This document shows, in pieces, positions 1 through 6,651 of a DNA stretch of 13,050 nt (position 1 is the first letter of the stretch; each line of letters opens with the position of its first letter). The DNA comes from UBA1425 sp045537495. Its GTDB lineage: Bacteria; Bacillota; Clostridia; Oscillospirales; Acutalibacteraceae. A program made the translations under genes and the position numbers. The notes under the pieces were generated by a model. The model saw nothing but the letters and a program-made list of their open reading frames with translations. It did not search any database and had not been told where the DNA came from. Location: contig JAZSPN010000017.1 of NCBI GenBank assembly GCA_045537495.1, forward strand, positions 1-13,050, written 5' to 3'.

Positions 1-43
1 TATTTAACTTTAAATAAAAATCATCGAAACACAGGGTGACTCA

Positions 44-74
44 TTGAAAGCAAATGCGTATTTTTCTTTATAAT
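44..74 (+). promoter_or_regulatory. Possible plus-strand promoter
   Basis: TTGAAA (44-49) lies upstream of a perfect TATAAT (69-74) with a 19-base spacer, longer than the ideal 17. The expected start near 81 would give a transcript of about 70 bases ending at the hairpin at 111-149. No ORF with a ribosome binding site lies in between. AT-rich DNA yields such boxes by chance, so this is tentative. Confidence 0.3.
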
Positions 75-110
75 GAAGTTATGCACGTTGTGACGACTTT
101 ATCGACAGTC

Positions 111-149
111 AAAGGATGTATCGGGTGTTTTGTCCCGATACATCCTTTT
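111..149. terminator. Rho-independent terminator, possibly bidirectional
   Basis: A perfect 15-bp stem (AAAGGATGTATCGGG at 111-125, its complement at 134-148) has an 8-base loop. On the plus strand it runs into TTTTGTTTT. On the minus strand it sits directly after the stop codon of the isomerase gene (153-155), so it probably ends that gene, although the minus-strand U-run is short. It may also end a short plus-strand transcript starting near 81. Confidence 0.8.
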
Positions 150-152
150 GTT

Positions 153-1067
153 TTATTCCTCGAAAATTCCGTATGATGTGAGAATGTGTTTTGCGATATC
201 GTAGAGAAGCTTTTCGGCTTGTTGCTGAGCGAAAAACGGCGGAGAGGAAAGCCTTTCGTCCTTTTGGAATTTGCGACGTGAACCGAGCCAGTACTCTTTC
301 AGGATGAGTGAGCTGGAGCATTCGAGGGTGAAGTATCCTTTGTAGCCCGTGTCGATAAGCGCATTGATAACCTCGTCGTGATTCAGTGTGCCGAAATACG
401 GAATGAGATGTTCATCGGCTTTTCCGTGATTGTCGTTGTAGTGGATTGCGTAAAGCTCATTGCCGACGGACAGAATTTCATCGTACTGATTTCCTTCACA
501 GTTGGCGTGCCCCGTGTCCCAGCAGGCGTGAATCAACGGATGGTCTATAAATTCAACGAGCTCACGTGTATCTTTTCCCGAGTTGATGAAATATTTTTCG
601 CCCATGTTTACCTTCGTTGAGTTTTCGACGAGGACGTTTACGGAGTGCTTTTCCATCTCGGGAAAGAGCTTGCCGTAAAACTCTTTGTTCCTTCGGAACC
701 ATTCTTCCTTTCCGATTCCGCCGATGATACCTGAATGAACGACGGTGTTTTTAATGCCGAGCATACCGCAGATTTCGATGGAGCGGTTCAGACTTTTCAT
801 CATGAAGTCGACGTCATCCGCAGTGTTGAAGGGGTTGACTCCGGGAGAATGAGCCTGAACAAATTTCATGCCGAGAGAGTCGGCGGTGTCCCTGATTTTT
901 TCGACCTCGTTCTGCCAGCCGTCGTTCATGTAAACGTTATCTTTACGTGCGGCGGAGTAGAGGCTGAGATCGATATAGCGAAAACCCGCCCTGTGAAGTT
1001 CACGTATTCTGTCCGAGTCGTTACTGCAATAGTGATTGAAATCACCGGTTGTTGTTGCAATTTTCAT
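153..1067 (-). CDS. Sugar phosphate isomerase/epimerase family protein (TIM barrel, AP endonuclease 2-like)
   Basis: This 304-residue protein has the pattern of the xylose isomerase-like TIM-barrel superfamily, which includes sugar isomerases, tagatose/psicose 3-epimerases and inosose dehydratases. Probable divalent-metal ligands, placed by comparison with the tagatose 3-epimerase pattern, are E148 (LVENS), D184 in CWDTGHA, H209 (AIHYND) and E249 (FTLEC). H187 is the companion histidine, and QAHSP near residue 71 is the usual early-strand motif. There is no signal peptide or membrane segment, so it is predicted to be cytoplasmic. The start is supported by AAAAGGAGG seven bases upstream. It is monocistronic, with its own promoter (1089-1117) and a terminator right after the stop. 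It is transcribed divergently from the ilv operon, but nothing ties it to that pathway. The substrate cannot be told from the sequence. The length is near the family's usual 270-300. Confidence 0.85.
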   Translation of the reverse strand: MKIATTTGDFNHYCSNDSDRIRELHRAGFRYIDLSLYSAARKDNVYMNDGWQNEVEKIRDTADSLGMKFVQAHSPGVNPFNTADDVDFMMKSLNRSIEICGMLGIKNTVVHSGIIGGIGKEEWFRRNKEFYGKLFPEMEKHSVNVLVENSTKVNMGEKYFINSGKDTRELVEFIDHPLIHACWDTGHANCEGNQYDEILSVGNELYAIHYNDNHGKADEHLIPYFGTLNHDEVINALIDTGYKGYFTLECSSSLILKEYWLGSRRKFQKDERLSSPPFFAQQQAEKLLYDIAKHILTSYGIFEE

Positions 1068-1088
1068 GTGAAGACCTCCTTTTAAGAA

Positions 1089-1117
1089 ATAATAGCCTTT
1101 TTGCTTTTGTTTGTAAA
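1089..1117 (-). promoter_or_regulatory. Promoter of the isomerase/epimerase gene
   Basis: Read on the minus strand, TTTACA (1117-1112) and TATTAT (1094-1089) are separated by exactly 17 bases. Transcription would start near 1082, with a ~15-base leader containing the AGGAGG at 1075-1080. The -35 box lies only 11 bases from the -35 box of the divergent ilv promoter. Confidence 0.65.
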
Positions 1118-1128
1118 GTCCCGAGCTA

Positions 1129-1157
1129 TTGACAAAACACTAAAAATGAGTTAAAAT
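1129..1157 (+). promoter_or_regulatory. Sigma-A-type promoter of the ilv operon
   Basis: A perfect TTGACA (1129-1134) is followed after 17 bases by TAAAAT (1152-1157). The predicted transcription start near 1164 lies just upstream of the 5' strand of T-box stem I. The near-consensus boxes suggest strong initiation, leaving control to the T-box. Confidence 0.8.
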
Positions 1158-1163
1158 ATTCAA

Positions 1164-1400
1164 AAGCTATGATGGGAAATAAAGTGCGTATTTTGTTTTC
1201 AGAGAGCCGTCGGTTGGTGTGAGGCGGTAAGAGTGCGTATATAAGTCCTCCCGGAGCTGTCATGCCGAAGGTGAAACTGTGTAAGCGTGATCGGGATCTC
1301 CCGTGACAGAGAAGTGTATTTCGGAATACACATGAGCGGATGCTTCGCATCAAAAAGAGTGGTACCGCGGAGAATATGATCTTCGTCTCTTTTGTACAAA
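1164..1400 (+). promoter_or_regulatory. T-box leader (tRNA-sensing riboswitch) of the ilv operon, probably valine-specific
   Basis: The canonical T-box sequence AGAGTGGTACCGCGG is at 1356-1370. Its UGGU bulge would pair with the 3' end of an uncharged tRNA with discriminator base A. Stem I can be traced: GGGA near 1174 pairs with UCCC at 1249-1252, the AGAGAG motif is at 1201-1206, and an apical stem-loop spans about 1207-1226. The specifier loop on the 3' strand (about 1243-1248) reads AAGUCC, so GUC (Val, 1245-1247) is the best candidate. CUC (Leu, 1248-1250) is less likely because most of it pairs at the stem base. Further hairpins are GTGTATT/AATACAC (1314-1331) and ATGC/GCAT. In this class, uncharged tRNA stabilises the antiterminator and lets transcription continue into ilvB. 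Class identity is secure; the specifier is inference. Confidence 0.93.
1353..1393 (+). terminator. Regulatory terminator of the T-box leader
   Basis: AAAAGAG (1353-1359) pairs with CTCTTTT (1387-1393), and the inner part (CGGAGA with TCTTCG) can also pair. The 5' strand overlaps the T-box sequence, so terminator and antiterminator are mutually exclusive. A second small perfect repeat, TACAAA/TTTGTA (1395-1410), follows directly. Confidence 0.8.
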
Positions 1401-1450
1401 ATACTTTGTATTTATGTGCAAAAGAGTTTTTTATATAGGAAGGAAAAATC

Positions 1451-3109
1451 ATGAAACTGACCGGCGCACAGATAATTGTGGAAACTCTGATAGAGCAGGG
1501 CGTTACGGATGTATTCGGATATCCGGGAGGCCAGGTAGTAAATATTTACGATGCTCTTTATGAATACAGTGACAGTATAAATCATTATCTTACGGCTCAT
1601 GAGCAGGGTGCTGCCCATGCGGCAGACGGATATGCGAGAGCAACGGGCAAAACGGGTGTTGTTATTGCCACATCGGGACCCGGCGCCACGAATCTTGTAA
1701 CGGGTATTGCAACGGCGCACATCGACTCTGTCCCGATGGTTGCCATAACGGGAAACGTTCCGTGTAATCTCATCGGCAGGGACAGCTTTCAGGAGATAGA
1801 CATTACTTGTATCACCTTGCCGATAACAAAGCATAATTACTTCGTAAACGATGTAACGGAGCTTGCCGACTCCATCAGGGAGGCTTTCAGAATTGCACGG
1901 TCGGGAAGACCGGGACCTGTACTTATCGACGTGCCGAAGGATATTCAGACGGCGCTATGTGATTTCGAGAGAAAGCCGATTGAAAAGTGCTTCGAAACGA
2001 AAAAGCCCGACAAGCAAAAGCTTTCAGAAGCGGCGAAGCTTATCGCAAACAGCAAAAGACCGTATATCTACATCGGCGGCGGAGTTATCAGAGCAGGTGT
2101 TGAAAAAGAGGTTATGGAGCTTGCCGAGAAGACGGATGCTTTTATCGGAAGCTCATTTATGGGACTGTCGGCAATTCCGAGTGACAGTGAGCGTTTCCTC
2201 GGTATGCAGGGAATGCACGGAAGATACGCATCATCGATGGCACAGAATGAAGCTGATCTTATCGTGGCGATAGGAGTGCGTTTCAGCGACAGAGCAACGG
2301 GCAACAAGGAAAAGTATGCGCTTAAATCGAAGATAATTCATCTTGATATTGACTTTTCGGAGATAAACAAAAATATCGGTATAGACATAGGCATTAACGG
2401 CGATATAAAAGAAGCGCTTTCGGAGATTATCCGTCTTTGCAAGACGAAGAAGAATCCCGAATGGAATGTACGGATAAAGGAGCTTAGAGAAAAAGAAGCT
2501 TCTTTTGAAACGGAAGAAAACAGATTGACGCCCAAGGCGATTCTTGATGTTATGAACGAGAATACGTCGGACGATACGGTAATTGCCACCGACGTGGGAC
2601 AGCATCAGATGTGGACGGCGCAAGAGTACCGCTTCAGAAAGCCGAGAACGCTGGTGTCGAGCGGAGGACTCGGAACGATGGGCTTCGGACTCGGAGCGGC
2701 CATAGGTGCAAACATCGGAACGAAAAACAAGACCGTTCTTGTTACGGGGGACGGAAGCTTCGGAATGAATCTCAACGAGCTTGCAACCGCGGTTACTTAC
2801 AAAATACCCGTCACGGTAGTTCTGATGAACAACAAGGTTCTCGGAATGGTAAGACAGTGGCAGACGCTGTTCTTTGACAAGCATTATTCGGCAACGACAC
2901 TTGAAAGAAAAACGGACTTTGTTCGTCTTGCAGAAGCCTTCGGAGCGAAAGGCGTGTCGGTTGATACAAAGGAAGCTTTTCGTGAAGCTTTCAGGGAATC
3001 ACTGACTGCTGACGGACCGTTTATAATTGATTGCGCAATTGATTCCGACGAGTTTGTTCTGCCGATGCTGCCTCCCGGCGGATCGGTCGACGAGATGATT
3101 GTAAAATGA
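1451..3109 (+). CDS. ilvB: Acetolactate synthase, large (catalytic) subunit
   Basis: IlvB is the thiamine-diphosphate enzyme that condenses two pyruvates to 2-acetolactate, or pyruvate with 2-oxobutyrate to 2-aceto-2-hydroxybutyrate: the first common step of branched-chain amino acid synthesis. The 552 residues match the family length. Visible motifs are GYPGGQV (23-29), the catalytic glutamate E51 in AHEQGAAHAADGYAR, TSGPGATNL (74-82), the FAD-side RFSDRATG (277-284), and the ThDP/Mg motif from GDGSFG (433) to the NN at 460-461. GMVRQWQ (465-471) is the herbicide-site region of true biosynthetic AHAS, which separates it from catabolic FAD-independent AlsS. The start ATG follows AGGAAGGA, with the T-box leader upstream. 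The small subunit gene begins 11 bases after the stop. Cytoplasmic; works as a complex with IlvN. Confidence 0.97.
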   Translation: MKLTGAQIIVETLIEQGVTDVFGYPGGQVVNIYDALYEYSDSINHYLTAHEQGAAHAADGYARATGKTGVVIATSGPGATNLVTGIATAHIDSVPMVAITGNVPCNLIGRDSFQEIDITCITLPITKHNYFVNDVTELADSIREAFRIARSGRPGPVLIDVPKDIQTALCDFERKPIEKCFETKKPDKQKLSEAAKLIANSKRPYIYIGGGVIRAGVEKEVMELAEKTDAFIGSSFMGLSAIPSDSERFLGMQGMHGRYASSMAQNEADLIVAIGVRFSDRATGNKEKYALKSKIIHLDIDFSEINKNIGIDIGINGDIKEALSEIIRLCKTKKNPEWNVRIKELREKEASFETEENRLTPKAILDVMNENTSDDTVIATDVGQHQMWTAQEYRFRKPRTLVSSGGLGTMGFGLGAAIGANIGTKNKTVLVTGDGSFGMNLNELATAVTYKIPVTVVLMNNKVLGMVRQWQTLFFDKHYSATTLERKTDFVRLAEAFGAKGVSVDTKEAFREAFRESLTADGPFIIDCAIDSDEFVLPMLPPGGSVDEMIVK

Positions 3110-3120
3110 GGTGCTGACGA

Positions 3121-3618
3121 GTGAACAAGTTTATAATTGCAGTTTATGTCGACAACAAATTCGGCGTTCTCACAAGAGTTACCAGTATGTTCACAAGAAG
3201 AGGGTTTAACATCGATACTCTGACGGTAGGAGAAACGGAGTCGCCCGAGTACTCGCGAATCACCATATCAATGAGCGGTGACGGATACGCAAGGGATCAG
3301 ATGATAAATCAGCTTCGCAAGCTTTTCAACGTTAAAAAAGTTGAGGTTTTGGAGGGCGATAATTCCATTAACCGTGAACTCGCTCTCATCAAGGTTCGCA
3401 ATACCGAAAAGAACAGACAGGATATCATGACGTGCGTTGACATTTTCAGGGCAAAGATCATTGATTATTCTTCATCGGCACTCTGTATCGAGGCTACGGG
3501 AGATACATCAAAAATCAATGCACTCATAGATATTTTAAGACCGCTCGGTATTATCGAAATGTGCCGTACAGGTGTTGTTGCGCTTGAAAGAGGCGACAGC
3601 AGCATTTTGAATAAATAA
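3121..3618 (+). CDS. ilvN: Acetolactate synthase, small (regulatory) subunit
   Basis: This 165-residue protein has an N-terminal ACT domain (about 3-75), starting FIIAVYVDNKFGVLTRV and followed by the typical FTRRGFNIDTLTVG. The C-terminal part (about 80-160) is the acetolactate synthase small-subunit domain, with the usual INREL and GVVALERG segments. In this family the subunit raises activity of the catalytic subunit and gives feedback inhibition, usually by valine bound at the ACT interface. The start is GTG at 3121. GAGGTG, overlapping the ilvB stop, lies about seven bases upstream and supports it. The symbol ilvN is used; ilvH is the equivalent name in many firmicutes. The tight spacing suggests coupling with ilvB. 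Which effector inhibits it cannot be read from the sequence. Confidence 0.96.
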   Translation: MNKFIIAVYVDNKFGVLTRVTSMFTRRGFNIDTLTVGETESPEYSRITISMSGDGYARDQMINQLRKLFNVKKVEVLEGDNSINRELALIKVRNTEKNRQDIMTCVDIFRAKIIDYSSSALCIEATGDTSKINALIDILRPLGIIEMCRTGVVALERGDSSILNK

Positions 3619-3640
3619 TTATTTTAAGGAGAGATACATA

Positions 3641-4663
3641 ATGTCACAGGCAAGAATTTTTTATCAGAAGGATTGTAATCTGGCAAAGCTCAACGGCAAG
3701 ACGGTTGCTGTTATCGGTTACGGCTCACAGGGACATGCTCACGCGCTTAACCTTAAAGAATCCGGTGTTAACGTAATCATCGGACTTTATGAAGGCAGCA
3801 GAAGCTGGGCAAAGGCTGAAGCGGCAGGCTTTACGGTAAAGACGGCTGCCGATGCTTCGAAGGATGCAGATATCATCATGATTCTCATCAACGATGAAAA
3901 GCAGGCGAAGCTTTACAAGGACAGCATTGCTCCCAATCTTACGGCGGGCAAGACACTTGCATTTGCTCACGGATTCAACATTCACTACGGCTGTATCAAG
4001 CCGCCCAAGGATGTCAACGTTATCATGGTAGCTCCCAAGGGCCCCGGACACACTGTACGCAGTGAGTATCAGGCGGGCAAGGGTGTTCCCTGCCTTGTAG
4101 CGGTTGAGCAGGATGCAACGGGTGATGCACTTGAAATCGGACTTGCTTATGCTCTCGGCATCGGCGGTGCAAGAGCAGGCGTTCTTGAAACAACATTCAG
4201 AACAGAAACGGAAACAGACCTTTTCGGTGAACAGGCTGTTCTTTGCGGCGGTGTTTCCGCACTTATGCAGGCAGGTTACGAAACACTCGTTGAAGCGGGC
4301 TATGATCCCAGAAACGCTTACTTTGAGTGTATCCACGAAATGAAGCTTATCGTTGACCTTATTTATCAGAGCGGTTTCGAGGGAATGCGTTATTCCATTT
4401 CCAACACTGCCGAATACGGCGATTACGTAACGGGTCCCAAGATCGTTACCGACGAAACGAAGAAAGCGATGAAGAAGATCCTTTCCGACATTCAGGACGG
4501 CACATTTGCAAAAGAGTTCCTCCTCGACATGTCGGAGGCAGGCTCTCAGGTTCACTTCAATGCAATGCGCAAGATAGCCGCCGAGCATCCTTCTGAAGTA
4601 GTAGGCAAAGAAGTCAGAAAGCTTTACAGCTGGAGTGACGAGGATAAGCTCATCAATAACTGA
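3641..4663 (+). CDS. ilvC: Ketol-acid reductoisomerase, class I
   Basis: This enzyme carries out the Mg-dependent alkyl migration and NAD(P)H reduction of acetolactate to 2,3-dihydroxyisovalerate, and the parallel isoleucine step. The 340 residues fit the short class I form. An N-terminal Rossmann domain has GYGSQGHAHALNL (26-38). FAHGFNIHYG contains the catalytic H110. The knotted C-terminal domain has Mg ligands D193 and E197 (TETDLFGEQ) and E229 and E233 (YFECIHEMK), then SISNTAEYGDY near 252-262. The cofactor loop reads GLYEGSRSW (48-56), with Tyr50 where Arg is common, while S53 and S55 are kept. NADPH use is probable but not certain. The gene has a strong AAGGAG site. Its codon choice (many GGC/GGT glycines, AAG lysines) looks like that of a highly expressed gene, more so than ilvB or ilvD. 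Confidence 0.97.
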   Translation: MSQARIFYQKDCNLAKLNGKTVAVIGYGSQGHAHALNLKESGVNVIIGLYEGSRSWAKAEAAGFTVKTAADASKDADIIMILINDEKQAKLYKDSIAPNLTAGKTLAFAHGFNIHYGCIKPPKDVNVIMVAPKGPGHTVRSEYQAGKGVPCLVAVEQDATGDALEIGLAYALGIGGARAGVLETTFRTETETDLFGEQAVLCGGVSALMQAGYETLVEAGYDPRNAYFECIHEMKLIVDLIYQSGFEGMRYSISNTAEYGDYVTGPKIVTDETKKAMKKILSDIQDGTFAKEFLLDMSEAGSQVHFNAMRKIAAEHPSEVVGKEVRKLYSWSDEDKLINN

Positions 4664-4676
4664 TTCGGTGATGCAA

Positions 4677-6341
4677 ATGATTACAGAAAAAATCGTGAAG
4701 GGAGCTCAGAATGCTCCGCACCGTTCACTTTATCACGCACTCGGCCTTACCGAGGAAGAGCTTGACAGACCGCTCATAGGTATTGTCAGCTCATACAACG
4801 AAATCGTTCCCGGACACATGAATATCGACAAGATCGTTCAGGCTGTCAAGACGGGAGTTTCCATGGCAGGCGGTACACCGATAGTTTTTCCCGCGATAGC
4901 AGTCTGTGACGGTATCGCCATGGGACACCGGGGAATGAAGTATTCTCTCGTTACAAGAGAGCTCATTGCCGATTCTACCGAGGCCATGGTTCTGGCACAC
5001 GGATTTGACGGTCTTGTAATGGTTCCGAACTGTGACAAGAACGTTCCCGGACTTCTCATGGCGGCGGCAAGACTCAACATTCCGACGGTGTTTGTCAGCG
5101 GAGGTCCCATGCTTGCGGGACGTGTCGACGGCAAAAAAACGAGTCTTTCGGCAATGTTCGAGGCAGTCGGATCATATATGTCAAACAAAATTGATGACGA
5201 GAAGCTTCGCGAATTCGAAACAAAGACCTGTCCCACCTGCGGTTCGTGCTCGGGAATGTACACTGCAAATTCCATGAACTGCCTGACGGAAGTTCTCGGC
5301 ATGGGACTTCGCGGAAACGGAACGATACCCGCCGTATATTCGAGAAGAATAGAGCTTGCAAAGCACGCGGGCATGAAGGTGATGGAGCTTGTCGAAAAGG
5401 ATATAAAACCGCTTGACATTATGACGGAAAAAGCTTTCCGTAATGCGTTGACGGCGGATATGGCAATCGGATGTTCGACAAACAGTATGTTGCATCTTCC
5501 CGCTATTGCCAACGAATGCGGAATTGATTTCTCGATATCCATGGCGAACGAGATCAGCGAGGTTACTCCGAATCTCTGTCATCTTGCGCCTGCAGGACAT
5601 ACGTATATGGAAGATCTCGATGAAGCTGGCGGAGTATATGCTGTTCTTTCTGAGCTTGACAAGATGGGACTCATCGATACCGATGTAATGACTTGTACGG
5701 GAAAGACGCTCGGAGAAAATCTCGAGGGTGTACAAAATCTCGATACAAGTGTCATAAGAACGGCAGAGAATCCCTTCGGAAAGACGGGCGGTTTAGCCGT
5801 GCTGAAAGGAAATCTTGCTCCCGACGGCTGTGTCGTTAAACGCAGTGCGGTAGCAAGTGAGATGCTTGTTCACAAAGGACCTGCACGTGTATTCAACAGT
5901 GAAGAGGATGCAATCCGTGTCATTTATGACGGAGGAATAAACCCCGGCGATGTCGTGGTTATTCGTTATGAAGGTCCCTCGGGAGGTCCCGGTATGCGTG
6001 AAATGCTCAATCCCACATCGGCAATTGCAGGAATGGGACTTGACAAGCAGGTAGCGCTTATTACCGACGGACGTTTTTCCGGTGCAACAAGAGGTGCATC
6101 GATCGGTCACGTTTCTCCCGAAGCGGCTAAGGGCGGTAATATCGCTTATATCAAAGACGGAGATATTATCTCGATCAATATTCCCGAATACAGCATTTTT
6201 GTCGAGGTTTCCGACGAGGAATTCGAAAAGAGAAGGTCTGAAATGACTGTTTTGAAGAAGGACGGAATCGGCGGGTATCTTCGCAGGTATTCTGAAACCG
6301 TTTCATCTTCCGATAAGGGTGCAATAGTAAATTACAGATAA
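4677..6341 (+). CDS. ilvD: Dihydroxy-acid dehydratase
   Basis: This Fe-S enzyme dehydrates 2,3-dihydroxy-isovalerate and -methylvalerate to the 2-oxo acids. Numbered from the Met at 4677 (554 residues, usual length), CDGIAMGHRGM starts at C77, NCDKNVPG contains C119, and CPTCGSCSGM (185-194) contains C191. C119 and C191 are the expected cluster ligands. GRFSGATRGASIGHVSPEA is near the C-terminus. The early loop reads VPGHMN rather than the PCN of plant/mycobacterial [2Fe-2S] enzymes, which fits the oxygen-sensitive [4Fe-4S] E. coli type and an anaerobic host. The frame is open back to a GTG at 4635 inside ilvC, but family similarity starts at MITEKIVKGAQNAPHRS. GGTGA (4667-4671) is correctly spaced for the ATG at 4677; the ATG at 4671 is the alternative. 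It is the last gene of the operon, followed by a terminator. Confidence 0.96.
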   Translation: MITEKIVKGAQNAPHRSLYHALGLTEEELDRPLIGIVSSYNEIVPGHMNIDKIVQAVKTGVSMAGGTPIVFPAIAVCDGIAMGHRGMKYSLVTRELIADSTEAMVLAHGFDGLVMVPNCDKNVPGLLMAAARLNIPTVFVSGGPMLAGRVDGKKTSLSAMFEAVGSYMSNKIDDEKLREFETKTCPTCGSCSGMYTANSMNCLTEVLGMGLRGNGTIPAVYSRRIELAKHAGMKVMELVEKDIKPLDIMTEKAFRNALTADMAIGCSTNSMLHLPAIANECGIDFSISMANEISEVTPNLCHLAPAGHTYMEDLDEAGGVYAVLSELDKMGLIDTDVMTCTGKTLGENLEGVQNLDTSVIRTAENPFGKTGGLAVLKGNLAPDGCVVKRSAVASEMLVHKGPARVFNSEEDAIRVIYDGGINPGDVVVIRYEGPSGGPGMREMLNPTSAIAGMGLDKQVALITDGRFSGATRGASIGHVSPEAAKGGNIAYIKDGDIISINIPEYSIFVEVSDEEFEKRRSEMTVLKKDGIGGYLRRYSETVSSSDKGAIVNYR

Positions 6342-6347
6342 ATATGT

Positions 6348-6386
6348 AAGGGATGTAAAAACTTGCGTTTTTTACATCCCTTTTTT
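6348..6386 (+). terminator. Rho-independent terminator of the ilv operon
   Basis: AAGGGATGTAAAAAC (6348-6362) pairs with the complementary strand at 6367-6382, around a 4-base loop and with one bulged T. A run of T follows (to 6386). It begins seven bases after the ilvD stop codon. Confidence 0.92.
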
Positions 6387-6398
6387 CGGAGATTACAT

Positions 6399-6476
6399 AT
6401 AAGGTTTTTCGCAACGATTCTTTTGTCATTCGGACTGCTTACGGCACCTGTCGCCGAGTATACACCGTATTTTTGA
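6399..6476 (+). other. Possible tiny hydrophobic ORF without a standard start, in the ilvD-gdhA spacer
   Basis: After the ilv terminator a 25-codon open frame reads (ATA)-RFFATILLSFGLLTAPVAE..., a short basic-hydrophobic sequence like a signal peptide or one-helix membrane peptide. GGAGA (6388-6392) is spaced correctly for a start at 6399, but that codon is ATA, and no ATG, GTG or TTG is nearby in frame. It could be a decayed small gene, a non-canonical start, or chance. The rest of the spacer (6477-6580) is AT-rich and shows nothing recognisable. Confidence 0.2.
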
Positions 6477-6580
6477 TAAGAATCACGGAATAATCGTATA
6501 TAATTTGCTGTAAAATTGAGTGTTTCGGTGAATTATTTTTGAATAATTTTTACCAAATTATTTTACAATTAATTTTTTTC

Positions 6581-6609
6581 TTGCAATACGTGCTTCATTG
6601 TTTTAAAAT
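6581..6609 (+). promoter_or_regulatory. Promoter of gdhA
   Basis: TTGCAA (6581-6586) and TAAAAT (6604-6609) are separated by 17 bases. Transcription would start near 6616, giving a ~36-base leader with AAGGAG at 6638-6643, eight bases before the ATG. No leader structure or clear operator was seen. Confidence 0.7.
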
Positions 6610-6651
6610 AGTAGCATAGCAAAATTTTTATATTTATAAGGAGAAGAGATT

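Noticed and set aside
1126..1452. Minus-strand frame across the ilv leader
   Set aside because: It covers the divergent promoter and T-box, where RNA structure, not coding, explains the sequence.
2231..2884. 217-codon frame antisense to ilvB
   Set aside because: No start signals and no protein-like pattern; a shadow of ilvB.
3725..4588. 287-codon open frame antisense to ilvC
   Set aside because: It has no ribosome site and a cysteine/serine-rich unlikely composition, and it lies wholly opposite a certain gene. Codon bias of ilvC keeps this frame open.
4635..4676. ilvD extended to a GTG inside ilvC
   Set aside because: The extra 14 residues do not resemble the family N-terminus, and GGTGA at 4667-4671 fits a start at 4677.
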